From Desulfomonile sp. (GTDB lineage Bacteria > Desulfobacterota > Desulfomonilia > Desulfomonilales > Desulfomonilaceae): a stretch of DNA of 15,618 nt. The stretch covers positions 1 through 15,618 of the forward strand of contig JAIWNO010000028.1 in NCBI GenBank assembly GCA_020216785.1, read 5' to 3'. Both the position numbers and the translations under genes were made by a program. Below are positions 7,402 to 13,340 of the stretch, piece after piece. The notes under the pieces were generated by a model. That model ran no database searches. It saw nothing but the letters and a program-made list of their open reading frames with translations, and was not told the DNA's origin. Numbering within the stretch: the first letter of the stretch is position 1; each line of letters starts with the position of its first letter.

Positions 7402-7560
7402 ATGAATCCCTTCCTGATGGCTGTCGTGGGCGCGGTGGTCAACCTCACGCGGGTATGTCCCAAGTGCAGACATCGCCAAGTCGTGTCGACAAAAGACAAA
7501 TACAAATCCGTGCGATGCAAGAAGTGCGGGACTGACATCCCGCCGAAGATTCGGTCTTGA
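7402..7560 (+). CDS. 52-residue zinc-ribbon protein
   Basis: A very small protein with two CX2C knuckles, C19-P-K-C22 and C39-K-K-C42, separated by 16 residues: the rubredoxin-like zinc-ribbon spacing. The N-terminus (FLMAVVGAVVNL) is mildly hydrophobic, and the body between the knuckles is basic. It starts at ATG 7402, with AAGG 9 nt upstream and an in-frame stop 6 nt before, which fixes the start. It lies 91 bp after the antiporter stop on the same strand and may be co-transcribed. It could bind nucleic acid or act as a metal-binding accessory, but nothing in the sequence decides this. The regular knuckles and ribosome site support a real gene. Confidence 0.62.
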   Translation: MNPFLMAVVGAVVNLTRVCPKCRHRQVVSTKDKYKSVRCKKCGTDIPPKIRS

Positions 7561-7601
7561 TATGGTAAGCGAACCTGCTTTCAAAATGGTACGGCGCATC
7601 T

Positions 7602-7641
7602 GTAGGGGCGCACCCGCGTGTGCGCCACGATTCGGGCCGAC
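7602..7641. repeat. REP pair, truncated copy B
   Basis: The first 22 bases after GTAG repeat copy A except for one change (GTGCGCCA instead of GTGCGCCC), costing the bottom base pair. The second unit begins GGGCCGAC (7634-7641) as in copy A, but its return arm and CTAC are missing, so this is half of a pair broken after insertion or captured as a fragment. The 7561-7839 gap holds no gene. Confidence 0.66.
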
Positions 7642-7692
7642 CGGACAAATACTATCACTGTGAGCGCACGTTTGTATTACTCGGTGCCCTCC

Positions 7693-7721
7693 TTGACGTC
7701 GGGTCCGCGGGACCTCATGTT
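7693..7721 (+). promoter_or_regulatory. Weak promoter candidate with a central palindrome
   Basis: TTGACG (7693-7698), a 17-nt spacer and CATGTT (7716-7721). The spacer contains GGTCC-GCG-GGACC (7702-7714), a perfect 5-bp inverted repeat that could be an operator. The -10 is poor. It would serve the small membrane-protein gene at 7840 with a leader of about 110 nt. Confidence 0.25.
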
Positions 7722-7839
7722 CTGACTAAGATGTTAAGAGGGGTGAGCGAAGGCCTGCACGAAAGGGACCGTAACTTGCGGAAAAGGTCTTTCCACTCCT
7801 CAATGTTGACATCAATGCTCCCTATTCAGGAGGTCCGAC

Positions 7840-8091
7840 ATGGATACAGGCATGCTGACTATCGTTACGGTGATCATCCTCGCAGTGTGCGGATTCATAT
7901 TTCTTGCATGGACGATGTTGGCCGTATGGGAATCGCTGGCAAATCGGAAAGGCTCGCTCTTTAGCAGTTCTGTGGGCAGCGGGCTTCTCGAAGAACCGTT
8001 GTCACCTGAGGATTGCTACGATGAGTGCATGAAAAAGTACGATTGGGATTCCCGGCACGTTCGGGCGTGTGTGGCGGAATGCCACCAGTAG
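7840..8091 (+). CDS. Small single-pass membrane protein with twin CX3C motif
   Basis: An 83-residue protein with a very strong ribosome site (AGGAGG 6 nt before ATG 7840). Residues 6-30 form one transmembrane helix. Arg36 and Lys37 just after it suggest, by the positive-inside rule, that the C-terminal part is cytoplasmic. The tail carries two CX3C pairs, C59/C63 (CYDEC) and C77/C81 (CVAEC), 13 residues apart, predicted to sit on two helices that could pack as a hairpin held by disulfides or a metal. The arrangement resembles the twin CX3C of mitochondrial small Tim proteins, but I infer no homology. Family not recognised. Confidence 0.75.
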   Translation: MDTGMLTIVTVIILAVCGFIFLAWTMLAVWESLANRKGSLFSSSVGSGLLEEPLSPEDCYDECMKKYDWDSRHVRACVAECHQ

Positions 8092-8150
8092 CATCGAAAG
8101 ACACGGGCGGCAGGATCTTTCGGCTGTAGGCCCGCGGCACGTTGTACGCC

Positions 8151-8179
8151 TTGACATCGAGACAGCTTGAGTGCATGGT
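8151..8179 (+). promoter_or_regulatory. Promoter-like sequence ahead of the antitoxin remnant
   Basis: A perfect -35 TTGACA (8151-8156), 17-nt spacer and weak CATGGT (8174-8179). A transcript would start almost at the remnant's ATG (8187) and carry the intact mntA-hepT pair. It may be the original antitoxin promoter, now serving the downstream pair. Confidence 0.38.
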
Positions 8180-8186
8180 TAGCAAT

Positions 8187-8252
8187 ATGAAAACAACCAT
8201 ACAGATATCCGACAACTTGCTGGAAGAGGCGCGACGGATTGCGGCAAGGGAT
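8187..8252 (+). pseudogene. Truncated VapB-like (DUF2191-type) antitoxin remnant
   Basis: Starting at ATG 8187 the frame reads MKTTIQISDNLLEEARRIA and continues ARD, the N-terminal ribbon-helix-helix of VapB/DUF2191 antitoxins. After about 22 of the usual 60-75 residues the similarity stops at the GGATCCC junction, and the frame runs on through ten unrelated codons to a stop at 8283-8285 inside mntA. The DNA-binding and toxin-binding parts are incomplete and no PIN-domain vapC follows. The truncated reading frame overlaps the mntA start and could act as an upstream coupling peptide. Confidence 0.6.
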
Positions 8253-8256
8253 CCCT

Positions 8257-8574
8257 ATGGCCCCCATTATCCTAACCAAGAGTGACATCCTCGCACGGCT
8301 GCTCCGTAACCGTGACCGCCTGAAGGCGCTTGGAGTCGGCAGACTCGGCTTGTTCGGCTCCTTTGTTCGCGGTGATCAGCGCAGCGACAGCGACGTTGAC
8401 CTACTTGTGTCATTCGAGCCTGGCAGGAAAACTTTTGACGCTTTCATGGATCTCTGCTTCTTCCTTGAGGAAATCCTGGAACGCAACGTACATGTGGTTA
8501 CTGTAGAATCTCTTAGTCCCTATATCGGCCCGCACATCCTCGAAGAGGTGGAATATGTCGACCTCGCCGCTTGA
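8257..8574 (+). CDS. mntA: MntA-type minimal nucleotidyltransferase antitoxin
   Basis: A 105-residue nucleotidyltransferase of the type that neutralises HepT toxins by adding AMP to a tyrosine near their active site. The signature is complete: GS (34-35) followed by ten residues and DVD with D46 and D48 (GSFVRGDQRSDSDVDLLVSF), the metal-binding carboxylates of pol-beta-like transferases. I chose ATG 8257 because AAGGGA lies 5 nt upstream; a TTG at 8239 would add six residues. The ribosome site falls on the junction with the broken VapB remnant. The last 20 bases overlap hepT, the usual antitoxin-first order of this module, so the two are translationally coupled. Confidence 0.9.
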   Translation: MAPIILTKSDILARLLRNRDRLKALGVGRLGLFGSFVRGDQRSDSDVDLLVSFEPGRKTFDAFMDLCFFLEEILERNVHVVTVESLSPYIGPHILEEVEYVDLAA

Positions 8575-8914
8575 GTATGTGCGACACATGCTTGAGGAAA
8601 TTGAATTCCTTATCTCCAGCAGTGAAGCGCTGGAGAAGGATGGTTTTCTCAACGATGCAACACTTAAACGGGCCTTCGTGCGAAGCCTCGAAATTATCGG
8701 GGAGGCATCTAAGCGAATTCCACAGAATCTGAAAGAGCGATATCCGGAGATCGCATGGCGCTTAGTGGCTGGGATGCGCGATCGACTGATTCACGGTTAC
8801 TTTGGCGTTGACTATGAGATTGTCTGGGACGTAGTCCAGAGCAGAATTCCCGAGCTGCGGAATCAGCTGAAGAGAGTTCTCAGGGATCAGGGACAATCCG
8901 AATCTCAGGAATGA
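8555..8914 (+). CDS. hepT: HepT-type HEPN ribonuclease toxin
   Basis: A 119-residue helical HEPN protein, partner of MntA. The catalytic RX4HXY motif is intact: R75, H80 and Y82 in MRDRLIHGYFGVDYEIVW. In characterised MntA/HepT pairs R and H support RNA cleavage and the tyrosine is AMPylated by the antitoxin. The preceding helices (FVRSLEIIGEASKRIP) are also typical of the family. It starts at ATG 8555 inside mntA with AGAGG upstream. Both genes look complete, so the pair is probably functional. Its stop faces the L,D-transpeptidase stop 53 bp away; I see no obvious terminator between them. Confidence 0.91.
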   Translation: MSTSPLEYVRHMLEEIEFLISSSEALEKDGFLNDATLKRAFVRSLEIIGEASKRIPQNLKERYPEIAWRLVAGMRDRLIHGYFGVDYEIVWDVVQSRIPELRNQLKRVLRDQGQSESQE

Positions 8915-8967
8915 AATGATGGCCTGTTGTTGTCTGCGTGGCGAGCATCGTTCTACAGTAGGTTTTT

Positions 8968-9627
8968 TCACGGCAGTATCGTAACAGGCGTGCCGACGGG
9001 CAGGATCTCATACAATTCCTCGATCTCCGAATCCCAGAGAGCAATGCATCCGTTAGTCCAATTGTGGGGCTTGGGATAGAGGAGCGACACCCACCGCTTC
9101 TGGTTGCCTTCGGTGGGGTACCCGTGGATACCGACCCAGCCGCCGAGTTTCGTATTCCACGGCGGCGTTCGACCCTCCTTCGCGCTGCGGATGATCGCGT
9201 TGCGGGTTTCAAGGGAGATTTGGCCGTCTTCGAATGCTCGCATGGCATCCAGCTCTCCGGGATAGCTGATGCCAAGGAACCGATGAAAGCTGCTTGAGGC
9301 GCTCTTGCTGCAAATGAAATACTCGCCTTCGGGGGTCCTCCTGTCCCCTGTCTCGGTTTTCGGTCCCACAGGCTCCAGCCCAAGAGACACCCGGTAGGTC
9401 TTGATCAGGCGAGCGCCCTCGTAAACCGCCAGCACCTGCCTGGCCTTGTGGATTACCACTCTCAAAGGAGGAGTCGATGCCCAGCTTATGTCGGCAGCGA
9501 ACGCGGCCTCATTCGGAGCGCTTTGGGCGAGCAGGAGTATGGCGCCAAGAGGTGGAAAGACAAGCCGCGACGATCGCAACTGCAGGAATCGGTATAGAGC
9601 TGAAGCAAGGCGGCTGAGGAGGCGCAT
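8968..9627 (-). CDS. L,D-transpeptidase (YkuD domain, YafK type)
   Basis: A 219-residue envelope protein. Residues 25-46 (FPPLGAILLLAQSAPNEAAFAA) form a signal peptide or anchor after a basic N-terminus. The YkuD domain occupies about 55-219: RVVIHKARQVLAVYEGARLI, then GPKTETGDRRTPEGEYFI, and the catalytic part with H168 (GIHGYPTEG) and nucleophile C194 in NWTNGCIALWDSEIEELYEI. WTNGCIAL is the form seen in the YafK branch. The family forms or removes 3-3 peptidoglycan cross-links or lipoprotein attachments; which one is undecidable here. ATG 9627 is chosen because AAAGGA precedes it and a promoter lies at 9655-9683; the frame is open to 9849 but would run through promoter and palindrome. Confidence 0.92.
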   Translation of the reverse strand: MRLLSRLASALYRFLQLRSSRLVFPPLGAILLLAQSAPNEAAFAADISWASTPPLRVVIHKARQVLAVYEGARLIKTYRVSLGLEPVGPKTETGDRRTPEGEYFICSKSASSSFHRFLGISYPGELDAMRAFEDGQISLETRNAIIRSAKEGRTPPWNTKLGGWVGIHGYPTEGNQKRWVSLLYPKPHNWTNGCIALWDSEIEELYEILPVGTPVTILP

Positions 9628-9654
9628 GGTTCCTTTGGTATGGGTTGTTTTGAT

Positions 9655-9683
9655 AACATATCGGAATCTATGTGCAAAGTCAA
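9655..9683 (-). promoter_or_regulatory. Sigma-70-like promoter for the L,D-transpeptidase gene
   Basis: On the minus strand TTGACT (9678-9683), a 17-nt spacer and TATGTT (9655-9660). Transcription from about 9648 leaves a 20-nt leader carrying the AAAGGA ribosome site. It implies the gene is not solely dependent on readthrough from the SYLF gene 254 bp upstream. Confidence 0.55.
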
Positions 9684-9783
9684 GGAGAGTGAAGCGTTTG
9701 CGAGCGCCATTGGATCTCTTCAGACGTTTGTTTCGATCCTCGCCCAAGCCAGGAAAGACCGCGAGACCGCCGTACAACATCCC

Positions 9784-9812
9784 GTAGGGGTGAGTCTTTG
9801 ACTTGCTCCTAC
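9784..9812. repeat. GTAG/CTAC palindrome, copy E, single unit
   Basis: GTAG at 9784 and CTAC at 9809-9812 close a 13-bp stem around a TTT loop. Every position pairs if three G-T wobbles are allowed, on one reading of the strand. It lies between the SYLF and L,D-transpeptidase genes. Its stem differs from copies A-C; I group it here only for its ends and symmetry. Confidence 0.5.
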
Positions 9813-9880
9813 AGAGGCCCGGACTGAAGCGTGGCGTGCGTAAGAGCATCTAGTGGCTAACGGTATACTCTGGTCGCCTC

Positions 9881-10594
9881 TCATTTGGTTGTCTGATCAA
9901 GCACTTCCACCAGCGAACGCGCTGCTTCGGACAATGCGCCTTTGTTTTCGTACAGCACGTCCTGCACTGAAATGTCCTTGCCGTGGTAGACTTCGTTGGC
10001 CTCCGTGTCCGGTTCGAGGGCTGCACCCTTAAGAGAGAAACCCGCGAAGAGCCCTTTGGCACGCGAGTATGAGAGAATGCCCGCATTCAATCGAATGCTC
10101 GTCTCCGCGGACGCCTCGCGCCCCACCGGACCGGCCGCGACGGAGACGTCCGCTCCGAGAGTAAGCTTTTCCTCGAGAAGGCGCTCGAAGCCCTCCTCAC
10201 TCATGATTAGAAGAATCAGATCGGTTGATTGCGCTCCCGCTTGAAGACCGATGCTTCCCCCGCGAATATTGAAAAAAACGGGCTTGCTCCACAGGCCCGA
10301 CGTCTGATCGCGGCGCAGCACGACTCCGTTGCCGAAGCTTACCCCGACCACGACGCCGGCCTTGATCACCCCTGGAAAAACCGCCAGCCCTCGACATCGC
10401 ACCAGCAAGTCACGAGGGACCCCCTTGTCCGGCATGGTCAAGACATTGGAGAGAACAAGACGACATCCTTGGATGCGCTTGTCGACATCTTCAACCGTGA
10501 GGGCGGAAGCGCCCCGCGGAAACAGCAGCGCCGCTGCCAGGAGAGTGAACGTTATGGCGCTCCCGATTTGCATGATCCGCCGATGCTCCGGCAT
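9881..10594 (-). CDS. Exported SYLF-domain (Ysc84-like, lipid-binding) protein
   Basis: A 237-residue protein with a signal peptide (IGSAITFTLLAAALLFPRGASA, cleavage near 32) and a SYLF domain over the rest. Family features in order are AVFPGVIKAGVVVGVSFGNG, a RDQTSGLWSKPVFFNIRGGS segment, DLILLIMSEEGFERLL, LGADVSVAAGPVGREA and the closing SYSRAKGLFAGFSLKGAAL. SYLF proteins bind phosphoinositides or membranes in eukaryotes; bacterial ones are exported with unknown roles. I chose ATG 10594 (GAGGG 4 nt upstream), which places the signal peptide correctly; the open frame to 10708 would overlap purH. It follows purH by 50 bp and may be co-transcribed. Confidence 0.89.
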   Translation of the reverse strand: MPEHRRIMQIGSAITFTLLAAALLFPRGASALTVEDVDKRIQGCRLVLSNVLTMPDKGVPRDLLVRCRGLAVFPGVIKAGVVVGVSFGNGVVLRRDQTSGLWSKPVFFNIRGGSIGLQAGAQSTDLILLIMSEEGFERLLEEKLTLGADVSVAAGPVGREASAETSIRLNAGILSYSRAKGLFAGFSLKGAALEPDTEANEVYHGKDISVQDVLYENKGALSEAARSLVEVLDQTTK

Positions 10595-10644
10595 AACGCC
10601 CTCTTGGGATTTCGCTGGATTCTCCACGCGCAACAAGGTCTTCA

Positions 10645-11910
10645 CTAATGCTTGAACGCTCGCTGATTGGTGAACATCATGGTTACCTGCGGGTCGGCTT
10701 CGTTGCACGCCTGGATCGACTCGAAGTCTCGGTCGGACCCTCCAGGATGGACGATAGCCGAAACACCTTCTTTGATACCGACATCGACTCCGTCGCGAAA
10801 CGGAAAGAAAGCGTCCGAAACCATCACTGAACCTATAAGCCCCGCTTTCGCGCGCGCTGTCTCGTCGGTCAACTCGCGTCTCAAATCCTCGTCCTTCAGT
10901 TCGTTGAACGGGACGCGGTGCCGCTCGAAACAGAGCCTGTCACGATACTTGGTGTACGCCTTCACCACAGCCAGTTCCGCGACCCCCACCCGATCCTGTT
11001 CGCCTGTTCCGATGCCGACTGTGCAGAGGTCCTTCACATAGATAACCGAGTTGGAACTCACACCTTGCTCCACCGCCCATCCGAAAACCATGTCCTCGAG
11101 TTCCTGTTGGGTAGGTGGCCGCTCGATGGCGTACTCCACGCCTTTATAGACCGCTTTTGCGGGAATGAGGTCCGCAGGTGATTCAATGGCGTTCAACGGC
11201 GACTGCTGTACGATGATGCCGCCGTCGATGAGCGACTTGAAATCGACGAAACGCAGCGTCCGGTACGATTCCAAGCGGTCGATGCGGGGTATGGCGACAA
11301 TGCGCAGGTTCTTGCGCGTTTTGAGCAGCTCGACTGCGCCTTCTTCATAGTCCGGCGCGGCCACCACCTCGAGGTAATTCTGAGAGACGAGTTCCGCAGT
11401 GGCCTTGTCTACAGGACGGTTGAAAACGGCCGCGCCGCCGAAGGCCGCGATGCGGTCCGCCATGTCCGCGCGTTGGTACGCCTCTGAGAGGCTATCGTGG
11501 ACCGCGACGCCGGAAGGGTTGTTGTGCTTCATGATGGCGCACGCAGGCTTCTTCATGAGGAATTTCAGTATATTGAGCGCGTTGTCCACGTCGGTGAAGT
11601 TGATCTTGCCCGGATGTTTGCCGGACTGGATCATCTCTTCTTCGGTGATCGCGCTGACCAGACCATTGCCGGGAGAGATGAAGGAGCACTCGCCGAGAGT
11701 GAGGTTGCCGGCCACCAGCTCATAAAGCGCGGCTTCCTGTCCGGGGTTCTCGCCGTACCGGAGGCCTTTTTCTACAAGAGCCCCGGACGAGTCGGGGATT
11801 TTCCAAGCTTTCTTGCGGTATACCAGGGTCTGATCGCCGAAAGAGATCTTCATCTCTTCGGGAAAATGGTCATCCATTATGGTCTTGTACTTCTTCTTGA
11901 CATCCTCCAT
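10645..11910 (-). CDS. purH: AICAR formyltransferase, stand-alone PurH C-terminal domain
   Basis: Catalyses transfer of a formyl group from 10-formyltetrahydrofolate to AICAR, the penultimate step of IMP synthesis. The 421 residues match only the AICARFT part of PurH, which is usually fused to an IMP cyclohydrolase of about 200 residues; the MGS-like cyclohydrolase domain is absent. Landmarks are LRYGENPGQEAALY (50-63), MKHNNPSGVA (127-136) with catalytic K128-H129, the AFGGAAVFNRPVD segment, GIGTGEQDRVGVAELAV and VSDAFFPFRDGVD. The usual KHxNPCG cysteine is serine here (S133). The start ATG 11910 has GGGAGG about 8 nt upstream. The genome must close the purine ring with a separate enzyme, not in this window. 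Confidence 0.93.
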   Translation of the reverse strand: MEDVKKKYKTIMDDHFPEEMKISFGDQTLVYRKKAWKIPDSSGALVEKGLRYGENPGQEAALYELVAGNLTLGECSFISPGNGLVSAITEEEMIQSGKHPGKINFTDVDNALNILKFLMKKPACAIMKHNNPSGVAVHDSLSEAYQRADMADRIAAFGGAAVFNRPVDKATAELVSQNYLEVVAAPDYEEGAVELLKTRKNLRIVAIPRIDRLESYRTLRFVDFKSLIDGGIIVQQSPLNAIESPADLIPAKAVYKGVEYAIERPPTQQELEDMVFGWAVEQGVSSNSVIYVKDLCTVGIGTGEQDRVGVAELAVVKAYTKYRDRLCFERHRVPFNELKDEDLRRELTDETARAKAGLIGSVMVSDAFFPFRDGVDVGIKEGVSAIVHPGGSDRDFESIQACNEADPQVTMMFTNQRAFKH

Positions 11911-12057
11911 GGTCGCACCCTCCCTGGCGGGACTTTAGCACGGATTCGACCGCCCGGGCACACTTATCTTGATGTAAACGTAATCGTTCAGTTGCGCGAG
12001 GGATGCGTCTCGGAGGAAAGAAGGAGATCAATCACCGGAGAGATCGCCGAGATCGCT

Positions 12058-12139
12058 GTAGGGGGGGCACCCGTGTGTGCGTCCCTGTTGGGGGCTCGTA
12101 CGCCGTGGAGGAAGGGCGGACACGCTGGTCCGCCCCTAC
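12058..12139. repeat. REP pair (BIME-like), copy C, diverged
   Basis: GTAG at 12058 heads an imperfect hairpin (GGGGGGCAC against GTGCGTCCC). The facing unit is perfect, GGGCGGAC/GTCCGCCC (12114-12121 with 12128-12135), followed by CTAC (12136-12139). The linker between the units is longer than in copy A. The right stem differs from that of copy A at two places on each arm, yet pairing is kept. Confidence 0.68.
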
Positions 12140-12229
12140 CTCGTCTCTGCGCCCTCTGCCTGCTCCGCGATTGGACAGAATTCTTCCTACCCTACGTAAC
12201 CGAATGGCCGCATGTAAAAACATGCTCTT

Positions 12230-12257
12230 TTGACGAGCGCCGCAACCGTGTTATAGT
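12230..12257 (+). promoter_or_regulatory. Sigma-70-like promoter for the TPR gene
   Basis: TTGACG (12230-12235) and TATAGT (12252-12257) with a 16-nt spacer, each matching 5 of 6 consensus bases. Transcription would start near 12264, giving a leader of about 76 nt before the GTG at 12340. It lies well clear of the REP pair. Confidence 0.55.
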
Positions 12258-12339
12258 GCTGGAGGAAAAGCTACAGGGTTGGCGGAGGTGTCAACTTACG
12301 CCGAGACCCGCGAAAAACAGATAGAGCGGAGTCTCTCAC

Positions 12340-12912
12340 GTGACCAAACGCGGCGCTTTTTCCTGGGTGGCCATATTTGCTGCGGGCTTTGTGGCGGGCG
12401 TTGTATTCTCGGCATGGAAGCTGGAAAGCCTTACCACGCGGCAAGCGCCGGCCCCGGCACGAACCGACGAGCGAGGGCAGCGGATCGAAGGTCTCGAGCG
12501 GATGCTCGCCAAAACGCCCGACAATATTGATGCCTTGATCCAATTAGGAAACGATTACTTTGACAACGGCAACTATCGAAAAGCGGTTGAAGCTTACGAA
12601 AAGGCGGTCCGTCTTAAGCCCGACAATCCTGACGTCCTTAGCGATCTCGGTGTGAGCTACCGAAGGCTTGGGCAGCCCGACAAGGCAGTTGCCGCGTTCC
12701 AGCAGGCGATCAAGCTCGACTCGAGCCACGGGATAGCCTTGTTCAATCTCGGCATCGTGTACCGCGACGACCTGAAAGACCTGCCCGCAGCGCTCAAAGC
12801 CTGGGAAACCTTCCTGGAAAAGGCCGGCAACTCGCCTCATGCCGTCATGGTGCGGCCGTGGGTGCAGCAGCTCAAGGAGAAGCTTGGGGCCGGAGGGGCA
12901 ACTGGAGGATAG
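12340..12912 (+). CDS. Membrane-anchored tetratricopeptide-repeat protein
   Basis: A 190-residue protein with an N-terminal transmembrane anchor (WVAIFAAGFVAGVVFSAW, residues 9-26) after a basic MTKRGAF, so the repeats probably lie in the periplasm. After a charged linker, three TPR units occupy about 62-163: NIDALIQLGNDYFDNGNYRK, then PDVLSDLGVSYRRLGQPDK and GIALFNLGIVYRDDLKDLPA. A final helix (WVQQLKEKLG) caps the array. TPR arrays scaffold protein complexes; similar short anchored proteins occur in cytochrome c maturation, but no ccm gene is near, so the partner is unknown. The start is GTG 12340 with GGAG 8 nt upstream. Confidence 0.86.
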   Translation: MTKRGAFSWVAIFAAGFVAGVVFSAWKLESLTTRQAPAPARTDERGQRIEGLERMLAKTPDNIDALIQLGNDYFDNGNYRKAVEAYEKAVRLKPDNPDVLSDLGVSYRRLGQPDKAVAAFQQAIKLDSSHGIALFNLGIVYRDDLKDLPAALKAWETFLEKAGNSPHAVMVRPWVQQLKEKLGAGGATGG

Positions 12913-12979
12913 ATCAAGGGGCTCTTTCGGTTGTGACCGGGCCGCATTGTTTTGCAGCGGAAATTCATCTCGTTTCCCC

Positions 12980-13228
12980 TCACGATCTATAGGCGTCGGG
13001 AATTCGCTGACACGCTACACGAGGATTCTCCGGATCGTCAGCCCATCTGTACGGGTTTGCCTCGATGTACGTGCGAATCGCATCCAGCGCTCTGTCACTG
13101 CGGATGATGTGTTCGTAATAGCCTCGTTGCCATACGGGAGTTGAAGCCTCTCCTCAAAGTTCATTGATGCGTCGCGAAGAAAACGCCTTGAACGCCCGCA
13201 CAACTTCCCGGAGCCCGTGACGTTTCTT
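12980..13228 (-). pseudogene. Decayed REP-associated tyrosine transposase (RAYT, IS200-like)
   Basis: A single minus-strand frame from 13228 to the stop at 12980-12982 reads KKRHGLREVVRAFKAFSSRR, then INEL, an internal TGA at 13154-13156, then GEASTPVWQRGYYEHIIRSD and ARTYIEANPYRW-type sequence (residues RTYIEANPYRWADDPENP). VWQRxYYEHIIR followed by NP-RW is the C-terminal signature of Y1 transposases of the TnpA-REP group, and the TGA sits where the family has arginine (CGA to TGA). The catalytic HUH motif and probably the tyrosine are missing: the frame meets the palindrome at 13233. No start codon or ribosome site remains. I find no other coding signal in the 12913-13340 gap. Confidence 0.8.
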
Positions 13229-13232
13229 GTCG

Positions 13233-13261
13233 GTAGTGGCGGGTCTGAGCCCCGTCCCTAC
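13233..13261. repeat. GTAG/CTAC palindrome, copy D, next to the dead transposase
   Basis: GTAG (13233-13236) to CTAC (13258-13261) encloses TGGCGGG and CCCCGTC arms around a short loop. The stem has one mismatch and one G-T wobble. It abuts the broken end of the RAYT frame, so it may be a REP of that transposase or the site where its 5' part was lost. Confidence 0.58.
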
Positions 13262-13340
13262 CGAAACATGACTCCACGGGCCCGAAACCTCAACATGAAA
13301 CAGCTACCGGAAAAAGTGATTACAAATCCAGAGCGAGGAA

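Larger units (their letters stand above)
11911..12339. other. 429-bp divergent gap between purH and the TPR gene
   Basis: It contains a REP pair (12058-12139) and a rightward promoter (12230-12257), listed separately. I see no clear promoter for purH and no small gene with a ribosome site. GATCGC-CGA-GATCGC just before the REP is a short direct repeat. Confidence 0.6.

Noticed and set aside
9628..9849. A 74-residue N-terminal extension of the L,D-transpeptidase
   Set aside because: The extension would run through the -35/-10 promoter at 9655-9683 and the GTAG palindrome. ATG 9627 has its own ribosome site and a proper signal sequence.
10595..10708. A longer start for the SYLF protein
   Set aside because: It overlaps the end of purH and would bury the signal peptide; ATG 10594 has GAGGG just upstream.
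13154..13156. The in-frame TGA in the transposase as a selenocysteine codon, given selA nearby
   Set aside because: The family has arginine here, the change is a single CGA-to-TGA, the gene has lost its 5' part, and no SECIS-like stem-loop is evident just after it.
13015..13203. A 62-codon minus-strand frame starting MCGRSRRFLRD
   Set aside because: It is a shifted frame over the transposase relic, whose conserved residues are in the neighbouring frame.
4909..13261. The repeated palindromes as a CRISPR array
   Set aside because: The copies are kilobases apart, vary in sequence and have no regular spacers; no cas genes are present.
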